Positions 1-11,720 of a stretch of DNA of 64,000 nucleotides are shown piece after piece. The position numbers and the translations under genes were made by a program. Numbering within the stretch: the first letter of the stretch is position 1; each line of letters begins with the position of its first letter. Location of the stretch: assembly GCA_037951105.1 (NCBI GenBank), contig JBAMJV010003236.1:1-64000 (forward strand), written 5' to 3'. Source of the stretch: Echinarachnius parma. Lineage: Eukaryota > Echinodermata > Echinoidea > Clypeasteroida > Echinarachniidae. Under the pieces are notes generated by a model that searched no databases, was not told the origin of the DNA, and worked only from the letters and a program-made list of their open reading frames with translations.

Positions 1-2500
1 GTATATAAGAAAGAAGAACGAGACACTCGTTTGCATTCATGCAATTACGTTAATACTGATATTGACTGAAGGCACAATAGAGTCCCGAACGTGTCCTTAT
101 TGTATTCCATCTATGATGCTACCTTGAATGGGAAGTTTGGCATGCAGTAAAGCTTGCCCGCCCTACATTCAGCTTGCCTGACCAAAAAGCAGCTGGCTGT
201 AGCAACATATGTTTGATAAACATTTAACAAAAACATGTATGATTCGCTACTAATGGATAAAATGCCTTGTTTTCAATGCATGATAAAACTTGTTTTTTTT
301 GTTATACTAATAAACGCCCCGCTCACACGCACACTATCAAATCAATACGCTTTCATCACCTACATCGTAATAAAAACGACCCTTGACAAAGTATAATCTA
401 CATGAACTAACCTTGTGCGGAACCGCGTATACGCTATATGCAAAAGAGTATACTAGCGCAGGGTATATATGCCGGCTTGTCGATATGTTTTCAGCCCAGC
501 ACTAACGGCGCGGTCAGGTGCGAACGGGCGGTGAATTAAAGGGTACCACCACCCAAAAATAATATTCTTATTATAGAAAGGTACCATATTTAGTATTCCA
601 TTCCTTCAACAAGTTCACAAAAATATGTTTTCAGAAAGAAACAAATATAATTGGAAAACGCATCACCATTCTCAACCATGCGTTCATGCGGTCTGAATTG
701 CGTAGACTATATGCATGCAGAGCCAGAGCGCACTGTGCAGAGCGAATGAATCATCCGGGAATCTATTGACGTACGCGTGAAAGCATTGACGCACTCGCAA
801 ATGCTCGGCCCGTATGGGACCAGGAAATAGCAGTGGTTCCGTAAGTGGTGGAAATTAATTGCTTTGTTTATGAATTACACAACCCTTTGCAAACTGTTAG
901 GTATCTATTTGTTATCACAAAACGGTAGCAAAACATATAATAATGTGTTGTCCTTTGCCTGGTGGTCCCCTTTAAGATAAATTTTCACGAGCGTGCATTA
1001 GAAAATACTCCAATATTTAACGATACTAAGGTTCGAATTTTGTTTAAATAGCCAAATTAACAGTTAGAGGTTGAAACAGATCGATGGAAATGTCAGGTAT
1101 AGATAAGATGACTGTAGGATGGAACACAATTTATACAGCTGCTCACCCTTTTAACGCCGAGCAAATACTTAGAATCCTTGTATTGGCTTTCAAATACAAT
1201 GTTCCCGTTGTTACGTGTAATTCATGAATGTGTATTTCACACTCATAGTATCTATATGACACCTTTTGACATAGTTTGGATAACACCACAGAAAGAACGT
1301 CCGCGTACTCCTTCACCTCAAGACCTTCACCCGCTCAGAATATTTGAAGGAATGCTAGTTTGATTGTGGACAGCCCAATACGTACCAAGTTCCTAAACAA
1401 GCTGGTATCATCAACATGACATCGTTTGTGCTACTTTATGTGCTTCTAAACAAAGCTGATTACCTAAAATAACTGCCCTGTGCCTTTGTAGTTCAACAAG
1501 AAGAGTCTCGTTGTGTCGACTCTTTTCATTGGATAAGATCATAGGGTAGTTAGCGCCAAAAGGATTGGTGTAATCAACTGTGACTGGGTTGTGAGGGTTG
1601 AAGACAATTCGTGGGAGTCAATATATCTATTTAGTATGAAAATATGATTATGATTAATGCATTTAACACACTTTATGTAGACGCGTCTGGTAAAACTATG
1701 ATGATATAAACATAGTACATTGGGTCAATATTTGGATTGTGTGCAACTTCGATGCAATGTAGACTTGCTTCGATACTATTGTATTCAAATTCATGACTGT
1801 ACATTTCTAGTCTTGAACAAGTGCATTTTAATGGGCATGTAATCATGCTTAGTATGTATTATGTGTATGGGTTTACAAAATCTACAAAGTAATAATTTGT
1901 ATGAGGCGCAATCGCCTCGTGATGAAGGAAGTATGTGCTGTGCAAACACACCTTGCACGCAATCCCACGAACCTGCAACTTACCACCGGACGTCTGAGGC
2001 GTCGATCTCGGTCGGGGGGGGGGGGGGGCGAGCGGGGCAGGGGGCAGGGGGCAGTCAACTAAGTAAAATATTGGGAGCAAACATATCGGTTCCCCCTCCC
2101 CCCCCCCCCCCACGAAAAAAATAAATAAATACAACATTAAAAATGAAACAAATGCAAACATTATTAATGAAATACAATAAAATAAACACAAAATGAATGA
2201 CTTAACGAACACATGAAGAAATGAATACAAACGCGGCCACAGAGGGGAAAATGCAATTATCCAGAATTAACCCTCAAATAATAGCTATTTGTTTGTGTTT
2301 GAAACATAATTCAAATATTGTTTTTGCAGCGCTGTTAGCGCGCATGCAGTTTATTTCTCATTGAATAGCTCGTATTATAATTATTCCCAGTTGCAAGCTT
2401 CATGTTGCGGGAACTCATATTTCCATACGTGCTGTGCACTAAATGCAAACGGAGTTATTAGAACTAGGAAACAGAAAAATAATATATCTTTCAAAAGGCG
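1..2500. repeat. Segmental duplication, copy 1 (5' end cut by window)
   Basis: This block aligns from its first base with 9684-11720, with many substitutions and small indels. Landmarks shared by both copies are GTATATAAGAAAGAAGAA at the start, ACTAAGGTTCG near 1026 and 10301, and the GAGGCG-ATCGCCTC hairpin near 1902 and 11090. The part 1795-2262 recurs a third time at 31735-32178. The copy carries a transposon at 536-975 that copy 2 lacks. Runs of 15 G and 14 C lie at 2014-2028 and 2098-2111. No convincing reading frame was seen, and the short open stretches around 1178 and 1861 are not conserved as protein. Identity of the original unit is unknown. Confidence 0.8.
536..975 (-). mobile_element. 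TTAA-flanked MITE, family 2 (copy a), with empty site at 10261
   Basis: The element is bounded by TTAA at 536-539 and 972-975. Its ends are inverted: TTAAAGGGTACCACC on the left and GGTCCCCTTTAA on the right. The sister duplication reads straight through with a single TTAA at 10261-10264, so this is a clean filled/empty site pair. Further copies are at 25115-25559 (opposite orientation) and 43151-46730 (interrupted). It has no coding capacity. A TTAA target suggests mobilisation by a piggyBac- or Kolobok-type transposase, which is an inference. Confidence 0.85.
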
Positions 2501-2969
2501 TAACACACATGTGTTGTCACTTTTTGTTGCGCGATATTTGCACGGCTGTGACGTCACAATGCTTGTTTACATAGTTCTACGAAGTCAAACTTCCGAAAGT
2601 CATCAAAAATAAAGATGGAAAATGCTTCGTTTTGTAAATGATCTGTTCTGTAGTAAATAAATCTTAGCGGATTCGTAAATTATATGGTACGTGGTTTGAT
2701 ATTGGGAAGTTTTGGAATGGAAATGCATACAATTCTTTGATAATTCTCACTTTTAACGGGAAAATGTTCGGATTTTCGGCGACTGCATTTGATCTGCTGA
2801 ACTGCAGAGTCAAATTCAGCGAAGCGAGTGCACTCTAGTGATGACTAATTTGGTAAATTCCTAACAAATTCACACTCTAGAGAGTAGATAGACTGGGTTA
2901 CTAATTGTGGCGAGTCTGTTTCAATAATCTAGCAAAATAAAACAATCCGTGGTTGAGCCTGTTTTATAA

Positions 2970-3138
2970 AACAAATAATACTACGGTCTTGTTATTGTGC
3001 GTGTCATGTACATGCATCGACTATCGGCTATGTTAGCTGTGCGCATGCGCACTCGGCTTCGCCTCGTGCACAACGTACAGCTAACATAGCCTCGAGTGCA
3101 ATGCATTTACACAACACACTCTAGACCGTGTATTATTT
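2970..3138. repeat. Imperfect palindrome with central GC-rich hairpin
   Basis: GGCTATGTTAGCTGT at about 3027 is mirrored by ACAGCTAACATAGCC ending at about 3091. Outer arms continue with AAATAATAC and ACGGTCT motifs. The centre contains the smaller hairpin GGCTTCGCC. This looks like a small foldback MITE. No target duplication could be defined. The interval 2500-2970 before it shows nothing recognisable. Confidence 0.55.
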
Positions 3139-4182
3139 GTATATCAATGGCTCTATAGTACAGGAGCACCTGGACACATCCCATGCAAGCCCTGCTTGAA
3201 AAAAAAAAGCCAAAAATAGCCAAAAAATAGCCAAAAAATAGTCCTCAAAAATCTATTTTTTTGCTATTTTTATATGAAAAAATAGTATAAAAATAGTTCT
3301 AAAATAGTTTTAAAATAGTACGAAAAAATAGCAAAAAACATAAAAACAATGTATTTTTTTGCTATTTTTCTGAAGAAAATAGGGAAAAAATAAATTTTAT
3401 GGCTATTTTTTCAGACAAATCTTGAAAAACGATTTTTATTGCTATTTTTCTTGAAACTATATTTTGAAATTGTTTTATAAAGTTTATTCAAAGGAACACA
3501 CTAATTACACTTTTCTACGATTGTGTCATGAATTATTTAAGCTATTTGAATGAGGAAAAACATAGATCATGCATGTTTGGATTTTTTATTAAGCTGTTTG
3601 ACTTGAATAACAGTAATCGAAGCCCCAATTATAGCCAACAAATCGTTAAATTGATTTAATCAAACTTTGATGAGTATAATTGTTTTTCTGAATATAGAGC
3701 TATAAGTTTCAACAAATAAGCCAGTGATAATTGGAAAGGAAATCAAAATAATATCCCTTAATCATTAAGTGCACATGCATATAAGTAGAAGAGTGTATTT
3801 TACATCCCATCAAAAATTAAATGAGCACACACAAATTTGAATAGATGGGACTGCATGCCAGCCAGCATGGTTTGATTTCAAAACAGTAGCAACGCTGCTA
3901 ATTTGATAGTTAGTGTTGATTAGGGAAATCAATTTGAGTAAATTAGTAATGAACACTAGTTAGTGATGCATGCATGCAATGAATATTATTAAAAAGCACC
4001 ATTTTCTCTCCCAAAACTGCAAAATTATCACCAAAAATGAGGAGTAACAAGCATGCTGCATGCTTCCCTCAAAACAAAATGGCTGTGAATATTGCATGAT
4101 GGGATATCACATAACAGAAACTAACCAATGAGAGATGGCCATGCTTCTTTTCTTTCTGTATTTCAATTTGTACACATTGAAC

Positions 4183-4338
4183 TACAGTCAAACCTGCCTA
4201 TAGTGGCCAACAAATTAATTCCCTGCCAGCAGAGAGGAAAAAAAAGTGTAGTGGAACCTGTCTATAGAGGTCACCTGTCTACAGTGGTCACTATTTTCTT
4301 GTCTCCCTGGGTGGCCACTATACACAGGTTTGACTGTA
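4183..4338. mobile_element. TA-flanked Tc1/mariner-like MITE (TACAGTCAAACCTG ends)
   Basis: The ends TACAGTCAAACCTG and CAGGTTTGACTGTA are inverted and flanked by TA dinucleotides. The body repeats TATAGTGG-type motifs in both orientations. Short palindromes with this terminus are widespread in animal genomes and are generally taken as mariner-type non-autonomous elements. It is nested in the 3190-5184 insertion. A related partial copy is at about 14559-14640. Confidence 0.75.
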
Positions 4339-4392
4339 TATTGTGATGTACAAATGTTGCAGCTGTCTGTGTGTGCAATGACCGGGTCGTAA

Positions 4393-4780
4393 GTGTGTGT
4401 GCGTGTGTGTGTGTATGCGTGTTTGTGTGTGTGTGTGCGTGTGTATGTGTGTGTGTGTGAGAGAGAGAGCACGCATACTGTGCGTGCACGTTTGTGTATG
4501 TGTGCATGTATGTGTGCTGTGTCTGTACCTGTGTCCGTACGACGTGTACGCAAGTGTGTGTGTTTGTGTCTGTACGTCTGTATATGCATTTGTGCGTGCA
4601 TGTATGTATGTGTGCCTGTGTGTGTGTCTGTGTGCATGTATGTGTGTGCGTACGTTTGTTTGTATGTGTGTGTGTGACTGTGAGTACGTGTGTGTGTTTG
4701 TATGTGTGTATGTGCGTATGTTTGTTTTTTTGTGTGCGTATGTACATGTTTGTTTGTATGTTTGTTTGTGTGTGTGTGTA
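4393..4780. repeat. (TG)n-rich microsatellite
   Basis: An impure run of TG with TATG, TGCG and GTTTG interruptions spans almost 400 bp. It keeps several frames open on both strands (Cys/Val-rich or His/Thr-rich translations). These are composition artefacts, not genes. Confidence 0.95.
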
Positions 4781-5575
4781 CATGTTTTAATGACAACTGG
4801 GAAAATAAGAAATAAATAGTTGATTGTTCTAACAAAGTGCAAAAAATAGCCAAAAAATAGTTGTTTTATTCAGAGTGAAAAAAATAGCCAAAAAATAGTT
4901 GATGTGGAATTCAGAGTGAAAAAAATAGCCAACAAATTGTTGATTTGATTTTAAAGTTTGAAAAATAGTGAAAAAATAGCCTACTTTTTAACTATTTTTT
5001 TTTAAATAGTTAAAAAAAAAGCTATTTTTATACTATTTTTTGAAAAAATAGTCAAAAAATAGGCTATTTTTATACTATTTTTTGAAAAAAAATAAAAAAA
5101 TCATCCATATAGTGGTAAAATACCCCCAAAATAGCCAATAAATAGTGAAAAAATAGGTTTTCAATGGGTTCAAAATGACCAGGGAGGCTCCTCGCTACTG
5201 TATTATCATGAACGATATTATACACACCCATACAATATCCACTATGTTATACCTTTTAATCCCCATATTGAATGTGCTAAATTGCAAACATCGAAAAGCT
5301 CGAGGGGGCTCTGCACCCTGGACCCTGGCAAGAGCAATAAGGGGTCGTAAACGAAGCTTGCATTGATTCAAATTGATATTTAGGACCATTAAACAATTTT
5401 TAGAATCTTTGATTTCATACGTGTTACCGGCAAATGGAAGTATCTAGTTAGTGGGAAACGCCCCCGCACAAAAACAAATAAATAAATTGCGCTCTAATGA
5501 CTAATTATGTGAAATAATATGTTTTTGCTAATACGGGAAGATACAAATTTGGCCTGGAAACCGTCTGCTCATTTA

Positions 5576-5847
5576 CAAGGGCGTCAACAGCTTCCCGAAA
5601 GTGGGGGGCATCGGCGAGGGAGCTTTTGCACTCTTTGGCTTGAAATTGTGCGATTTGGTGCATATCTGAGACAGAAATTTCACATAATGTATGTCAGAGT
5701 GAAATCTATGGATCAAACATACATAATGTATACACTTATGAAAAAAAGTGGGGGGAGGGGGGGGGGGACAATCCCCTCCACTTTCAAAAGGGGGGGGGGT
5801 ATGTCCCCTCCCCCCCCCCCCCCGTCCCCCGCCTGTTGACGCCCATG
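5576..5847. mobile_element. hAT-like MITE, 8-bp target duplication CTCATTTA
   Basis: CTCATTTA is present exactly at 5568-5575 and 5848-5855. The termini CAAGGGCGTCAACAG and CTGTTGACGCCCATG are inverted at 14 of 15 positions. The interior is rich in G and C homopolymers. The related duplication near 14549 has the unoccupied site. A partial copy of the right end lies at about 55773-55832. The 8-bp duplication points to a hAT-type transposase, which is inferred because no coding sequence is present. Confidence 0.85.
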
Positions 5848-6539
5848 CTCATTTATATATTTGGTAAATTATGAAACTCATTTACTGTAAATATTGTTAT
5901 CGCCGACGGTTGTATGTATTATGCAACATCGTGCACTGCGTGCTAATCCTATGGCAAATGCGGCACATAATTTCGCACAAGCGTTTTGCACGAACGAGTG
6001 TAAAGATGTGGCCAGCGTAGACGGGTCAAACTGACGGTGAATTAAGGCTCAATGTCAGCGGCTTTCATTAACGTTTTAACTTATATTTCTGCATTTAACG
6101 ATACTAAGGTTCGGATTTTTCCACAAACGACACTTGTATGCTATTTCAACAATAGTAATCAATGAATTTGGCTAAAAAGCTTATTCTCGATAATCTTCCC
6201 AAAACGAGCATCTGGCTTTAACGTGAACAAGCTTTCAGAACTGTTGACTGTTGTGCCCACTAGGCCACTGTTACAAGAGCCTTTTAAAGCCTATTCTATG
6301 TCAATCTTTCTTCCCTATACCCTTTAAAAATACGGCACGAATAGATTCACGAGTATAGTCGTAGCACATCATAGGAGGTCTACATGCCTGTAATGGAACA
6401 GGCTTCCGGAGGCTCTGCCCCTGGACCCCTATAACGTCCCCCAACAGTGGGTGTACCTTGATTCAAACAATTCAGGGTTTCGAGCTATCAAGATACCTTC
6501 AATAAGCGCAGAATAAAAACTTGTTATGTAACAAGATAT

Positions 6540-8968
6540 ATATACTTTGCATTCGTATATATAAGGGGAGGGCCAACATCGAAAAAGTGGCTTCCTTAAG
6601 GACTTAGGTTGCCAGATCTCCACAACAAGTTTAAACCAATTTTATTTGCAAGTATTTTTAATGAGACAAATTAATTCAGAGGTCTACCTCAACAAATTTG
6701 TTGCGAACACCTCCAAATTCAAGATGGCGTCCAAAGAAGTAGCCGTTTTGACTTGCCATAGATTATTGGCGAGATTTCCCAAACAACACCTGAAATAAGC
6801 ATGATTTTGCAGGCATATTAAAGACAATCAAATTTCTTATAATCTGATACAAAACACAATGGGTTTCAGGATATGTAACACGGTCATTTTTAGCCCCAAA
6901 CTCAAATTTGGGGCATTTTTTCCCAACAATATGAAATTATTGATTTACATAATTTGGCATAATCAATAATTGCATTAGCAGTTGAATTAATACTTTTCAA
7001 AAAACTGTCCAATTATATGAACAATACTCTCTGAAAATGTAAGTGTATACCGTATCTGAACAAAAAGTTATAGTTCTTGGAACTCAGCATTTGATATCAA
7101 CAAATACAGCAAATTTATACGATTTCGAACACTATACAGGGTGCCCCAATATATGTAATTCTTGTTTACGGACTTTATTCCAGAATTTCTCCTAAATAAT
7201 GACATATTGTTTATACCCTTTTTTTAGCAAAACCTTCAGTTTTCTTCTTTTATGTCATGAATATGCCGCCATCGGTTTGAAATAGTACAGGAAAAAAGTG
7301 TATCGGTAATTTTACTGCAATAATAAATCCATCATGCAAAGTGCACTATTTAGTGCAATATTCAAATGGGAGGCACTCGTCATTTACAGTTGGATCGACC
7401 ATATCTGGATAATTATGTTTTTAACATGATTATTATTCAGAACACCACAGTTAGCTAGACTTTTTCAGGGTTCGGAGAACACTTTTAATAGGCTATTACT
7501 TAGGTTTATCGTAGTGTAACTTTTTGTACCACCGTGTACATTTGTAACCATAGTAACAACAACAATATAAATACAATAAATCATGTATCTGGCTACTACA
7601 AGCCGCATTATGCACACTAATTTCCGCGTGAACATGGAGGAAAACCAATCACATGTGAAATAACACCCTTTAGCTGCTATTTTTAAGTTTTTAAAATAAA
7701 TATTTGTTGATTTGGTATATTTTTGTCCATAATCGGCTGTTGTTACCATGGTTACACGAGTACAGTGTAGTGCAACAAAAATAAACATTAGGCCTGCTGA
7801 GGCTTTTCGGTGTTGTGCATAATAGTTTAGCAATTGAGTTTGTTTTGTTTTAATATTGAGTCAGACGAATTGTATATACCTTTATGGTCTCCAGGTACAT
7901 GTAATAAGATATGAAGGGCATGAAGGGTGCGTTCCTTGCGATATAGATGTTGTTCGAATCTAGATACGCTCTGCACATATTAAAGTATGTCCCGAATATT
8001 GTGTACTTCAGTAAGACACTTATTAAAGATAATGAGCATGATCTTGATACTGTTAAAACACATCATGGACACCCAGTATGATTCGAATTCGCAATATGCA
8101 TGACATGCGCGTCAGTATGCAGCTGACTGGAATGCTCCATGTGGAGTCGAATTTAGTTCATTTTTAGCGTTTGGTTTATGATAAATGCAATTAAACAAAT
8201 ACAGGACACACACGACATCTACGCGGACTACATAATGATGGTGGAATATTCATCATATTACAAGAAATGGTGTTTCTTTTTTGTATTTGTTCATAACTGG
8301 AATTGAAGGTGTCCCGAGATTGACGCAATCATTTGGTATACAAATCCTCTAATTAAGATTAGGTACACATTTTTGAGACACCCTCTATAGCATGAGAAAT
8401 CATGCAAAACTACCCGTTTTGTGGATAGCTAATGCTGACTTCCAAGATCTATAACTTTTTGTTCAGATACGGTTTACATTTGAAATTTTCAGAGAGTATT
8501 GTTGATATAATTGGACATCTTTTTGAAAAGTATTAATTCAACTTCTAATACAATTATTGATTTATGCGTAATTATGTAAATCAATAATTTCATATTTTTG
8601 GGGGAAAATGCATACAATTTGAGTTTGGGGCTAATAATTACCGTGTTACATATCCTGAACCTCACAGTGTTTGGTATCAGATTATAGGAAATGTTATTGT
8701 CTTTAATATGATTGCAGAATAATGTTGATATAAGGTGTCGTTTGGGAAATCTCGCCAATTATCTATAGCAATACAAAACGGCTGCCTTTTTGGACGCCAC
8801 CTTGGATTTGGAGGTGTTCGCAACAATTTTGTTGAGGTAGACCTCTGAATTATGTTGTCTCATTAAAAATATTTGCAATTAGAATCGGTTTAAACTTGTT
8901 GTGGAGATCTGGCAACCTAAAGTCACTTTTTTCGACATTGGCCCTCCCCTTAATACTGTATATCTTGA
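6540..8968. mobile_element. Large foldback element, roughly 590-bp arms and 1.2-kb loop
   Basis: 6562-7150 is the diverged reverse complement of about 8370-8952. Anchors include AAGGGGAGGGCC paired with GGCCCTCCCCTT, and AGGTCTACCTCAACAA paired with TTGTTGAGGTAGACCT. Further anchors are GGCGAGATTTCCCAAAC and ATAACTTTTTGTTCAGATA. At the inner edge TACAGGGTGCCCC faces GAGACACCCTCTA, so the loop may itself be a TA-flanked mariner-like element. The loop shows no protein I recognise. Sequence just before (about 5850-6540) includes a diverged piece of the 1-2500 repeat (GGTGAATTAA, ACTAAGGTTCGG). Confidence 0.8.
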
Positions 8969-9683
8969 AAGTTTTAAATGGCTTACATCAAAAAGCTTAT
9001 TTAGGAACCACAACATCGACCCGCAAGTCGGGTGTCATTCAGTCTTCTAATAATTGGCATGCTTTTAGCATGCTTACTGGTAACTCTGGACAATTATCGA
9101 ATTTCGCCCCCCCCCCCCTCCCCCCCCATCTGAAAAAAAAAGGATCAACGCCTCTGGACTATTATATCAAAAGAGGAATCGCTAGTTTACAATAAATGAC
9201 TGAATCAAATTCTTTTACTAGATGTTCGAAGCCGCGTCTATCAACAACGGCTACTTCTAATGGGAACTACACCTTTCTCTCAGTTGGGAAAACAATAATG
9301 TTCCAATCGACGTTTTTATTGGAAGGTATACTTGAGATAAGCTTTCAAATCCAGACTTGATTTGATTGTTGATGAAGAAAATACATATTTGCAAATAAGT
9401 TTTAAAAAAAGGTCAGCAGCTCTGTTACGAAATTAAAGATTTCTCGATTTTTACTATGAAATGAACACTGCAGACAACGTAAAACGTACATGTCCTAATA
9501 GTATAACACCGCATTGTGATCGTAAACATGATGTCTGGGGTGAGTGATTGGGTTTGCTTGTTTAATAGTTTGTGTCAAGGGTAGTATGATTATCATTTAA
9601 TATGTGCGTTGTAATATTCTAATAGCATTTCCCAAGTTCAATATAGGGATAATAATGTTTGAGAAGGCATGCCCTTAGTTCAG
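8969..9683. other. No gene seen
   Basis: Between the foldback and the second duplication copy there is AT-rich DNA with a 12-C run at 9107-9118. No splice-flanked open frame, RNA gene or terminal-repeat pair was found. Confidence 0.5.
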
Positions 9684-11720
9684 GTATATAAGAAAGAAGA
9701 ATGAGACACTCGTGCATGCATTAAATAACTTCAATACTGATATTGACTGAAGACACACTAGAATCCCAAACGTGTCATTATTGTATTCCATCTATGATGA
9801 TACCTTTAATGGAAAGTTTGGCAATCAGTGATGCTTGCCAGCCCTCCATTCAGCTTGCCTGACGAAAAAGCCAAATGTATTTGTTCAGCGATTAACAATG
9901 ATTCGCAACTAATAAATAAAATACACTGTTTTCAATGCATGATGAAACTTGCTATTATTGTTATATTAATAAACGCCCCGCACACACACAATATAAAAGT
10001 AATACGCTTTTATCACCTACCACATAACATATCATAACTTATATGTTAATATCGAGAATTTGAAGAAAAAAAACTTTGAAATTGGGCAATTGAGCATTAG
10101 GTTCCAAAATAAAATGACCGGTGACAAATCCTAACCACGTGCGGAAAAGGCGTATACGCTATGTGCTAAAGAGTATACTTACGCAGGGTATATATGCCGG
10201 CTCGTCGATACATTTTCAGCCCAGCACTAACGGCTCGGTCAGGTGCGAACGGGCGGTGAATTAAAGTAAAGTTTCACTCAAAATTTGCATTATTTTGAGA
10301 TACTAAGGTTCGGATTCTGTTTAAATAGCCAAATTGACAGTGTAGAGGTTAAAACTGAATGATGCAAATGTCAGCAATACCTTCGAGATAAGAGGCAGGA
10401 TAAAACAGAAAAAGTTATAAAGCTGCTCACCTTGTTAACGCCGAGCAAATACTTAGATTCCTTGTCTTGGGTTTAAAAAACAATGTTCCCGTTGTTACGT
10501 GTAATATTCAGTAATGTATAATTCACACTCATACTATTTAATTTAAACATTGCTGGCATGTCTGGATAACACCATAGAAAGAACTGAAATGTCCGCGTAC
10601 AGCTTCACCTTAAGACCGTCACCCGCTCAGAATAGTTGAAGGAATGCTAGTTTGATCGTGGACAGCCCAATAAGTACCAAGTTCCTAAACAAGCTGGTAT
10701 CATCAACATGGCATCGTTTGTGCTACTTTATGTGCTTCTAAACAAGGATAATTACCTAAACTAACTGCCCTGTGCCGTATCATAGCAACCAGGAGAGTCC
10801 CGTTGTATCGACTTATCTGATTGGGTTACAGCCTGGATGCTCACGTGCCCGGAACCAGAATCAGCCAATAAGATCATAGGGTAGATAACGCCAAGATGAC
10901 TGGTGTATATAATCAACTGTGACTGGGTTGTGAGAGTTGAAGACAGTTCGTGGGAGTCAATATTGAATATTTATTTAGTATGAAAATATGATTATGATTA
11001 AATGCATTTAACCAACCTTAAGTAGACGCGTCTGGTAAAACTATTTAATGTTTATGGGTCTACAAAATTTACAAAGCCATAATTTTTATGAGGCGCTATC
11101 GCCTCGTGACGAAGGTAGTCTGTGCTGTGCAAACACACCTTACACGCAATCCCACGAACCTGTAACTTACCACCGGACGTCTGCGTCGATCTCGGTGAGG
11201 GGGGGGGGGGGGGGGGGAGGGGGGGGGGCAGGGGGCATTCTACTCCCCCTAATTCAGTTCTCTCCCCCCCCCCCCCCCCAAAAAAAAACAAAACAAAAAA
11301 AAATTAAAAAAAATAAATGAATAAATAAATAAATACAATATTACAATATTACAAATAAAACAAATACAACAATTTTGAATGAAAGACGATGAAATCAACA
11401 AAAAAAATAATAAATTAATAAACAAATGAATACATAAATGAAAACGCGGCCAAGGAGAGGAAAATGCAATTATCCAGAATTAACCCTCTAATAATACCTG
11501 TTTTTAGTTTTAGTTTGACAAATAATGCAAATCTTGTTTTTGCCGCGCTGTTTGCGCGTGCAGTTTATTTCTTATTCCCAGTTGCAACCTTCATGTTGCG
11601 GGAACTTATACATATGTATTGTGCAATGTAATTGCTCAAACGCACAACATGCACACGGAGTTATAAGAACACCGACACAGAAAATATTATAATCAAAAAT
11701 AATATATATTTCAATTATGC
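9684..11720. repeat. Segmental duplication, copy 2
   Basis: This is the partner of 1-2500 in the same orientation, 9.7 kb away. It lacks the MITE at 536-975 (empty TTAA at 10261). It carries a 19-G run at 11199-11217 and an opposing C run before 11280. Between-copy divergence is high, so the duplication is not recent. No gene was recognised in either copy. Confidence 0.8.

Larger units (their letters stand above)
3190..5184. mobile_element. 2-kb A/T-rich foldback element with AAAAATAG-repeat ends
   Basis: Comparison with the empty site near 14136 defines the insertion. It starts CCCTGCTTGAAA and ends ATGACCAGGG, giving a 5-bp terminal inversion CCCTG and at most a 2-3 bp target duplication (AG/AAG). 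Both ends (3201-3470 and 4838-5165) consist of short inverted and direct copies of an AAAAAATAGCC-like motif. The arms can therefore pair with each other and within themselves. The middle holds a smaller MITE (4183-4338) and a TG-rich microsatellite. There is no transposase. Superfamily is undetermined. Confidence 0.75.
3139..5567. repeat. Segmental duplication block, partner of 14088-14550
   Basis: Sequence on both sides of the insertion at 3190-5184 aligns with 14088-14550. The match starts at GTATATCAATGGCTC, runs to the insertion point and resumes at GGCTCCTCGCTACTG. It continues through AAACGAAGCTTGCATTGAT to GGCCTGGAAACCG. The partner is uninterrupted. A GGGGGCTC-GCACC-GGACCC motif at about 5305 recurs near 14250, and a relative occurs near 6405. 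No coding sequence was recognised. Confidence 0.8.

Noticed and set aside
4215-4853. Long open frames of His/Thr or Cys/Val composition on both strands
   Set aside because: They are translations of a TG microsatellite. Every frame is open and there are no splice or domain signals.
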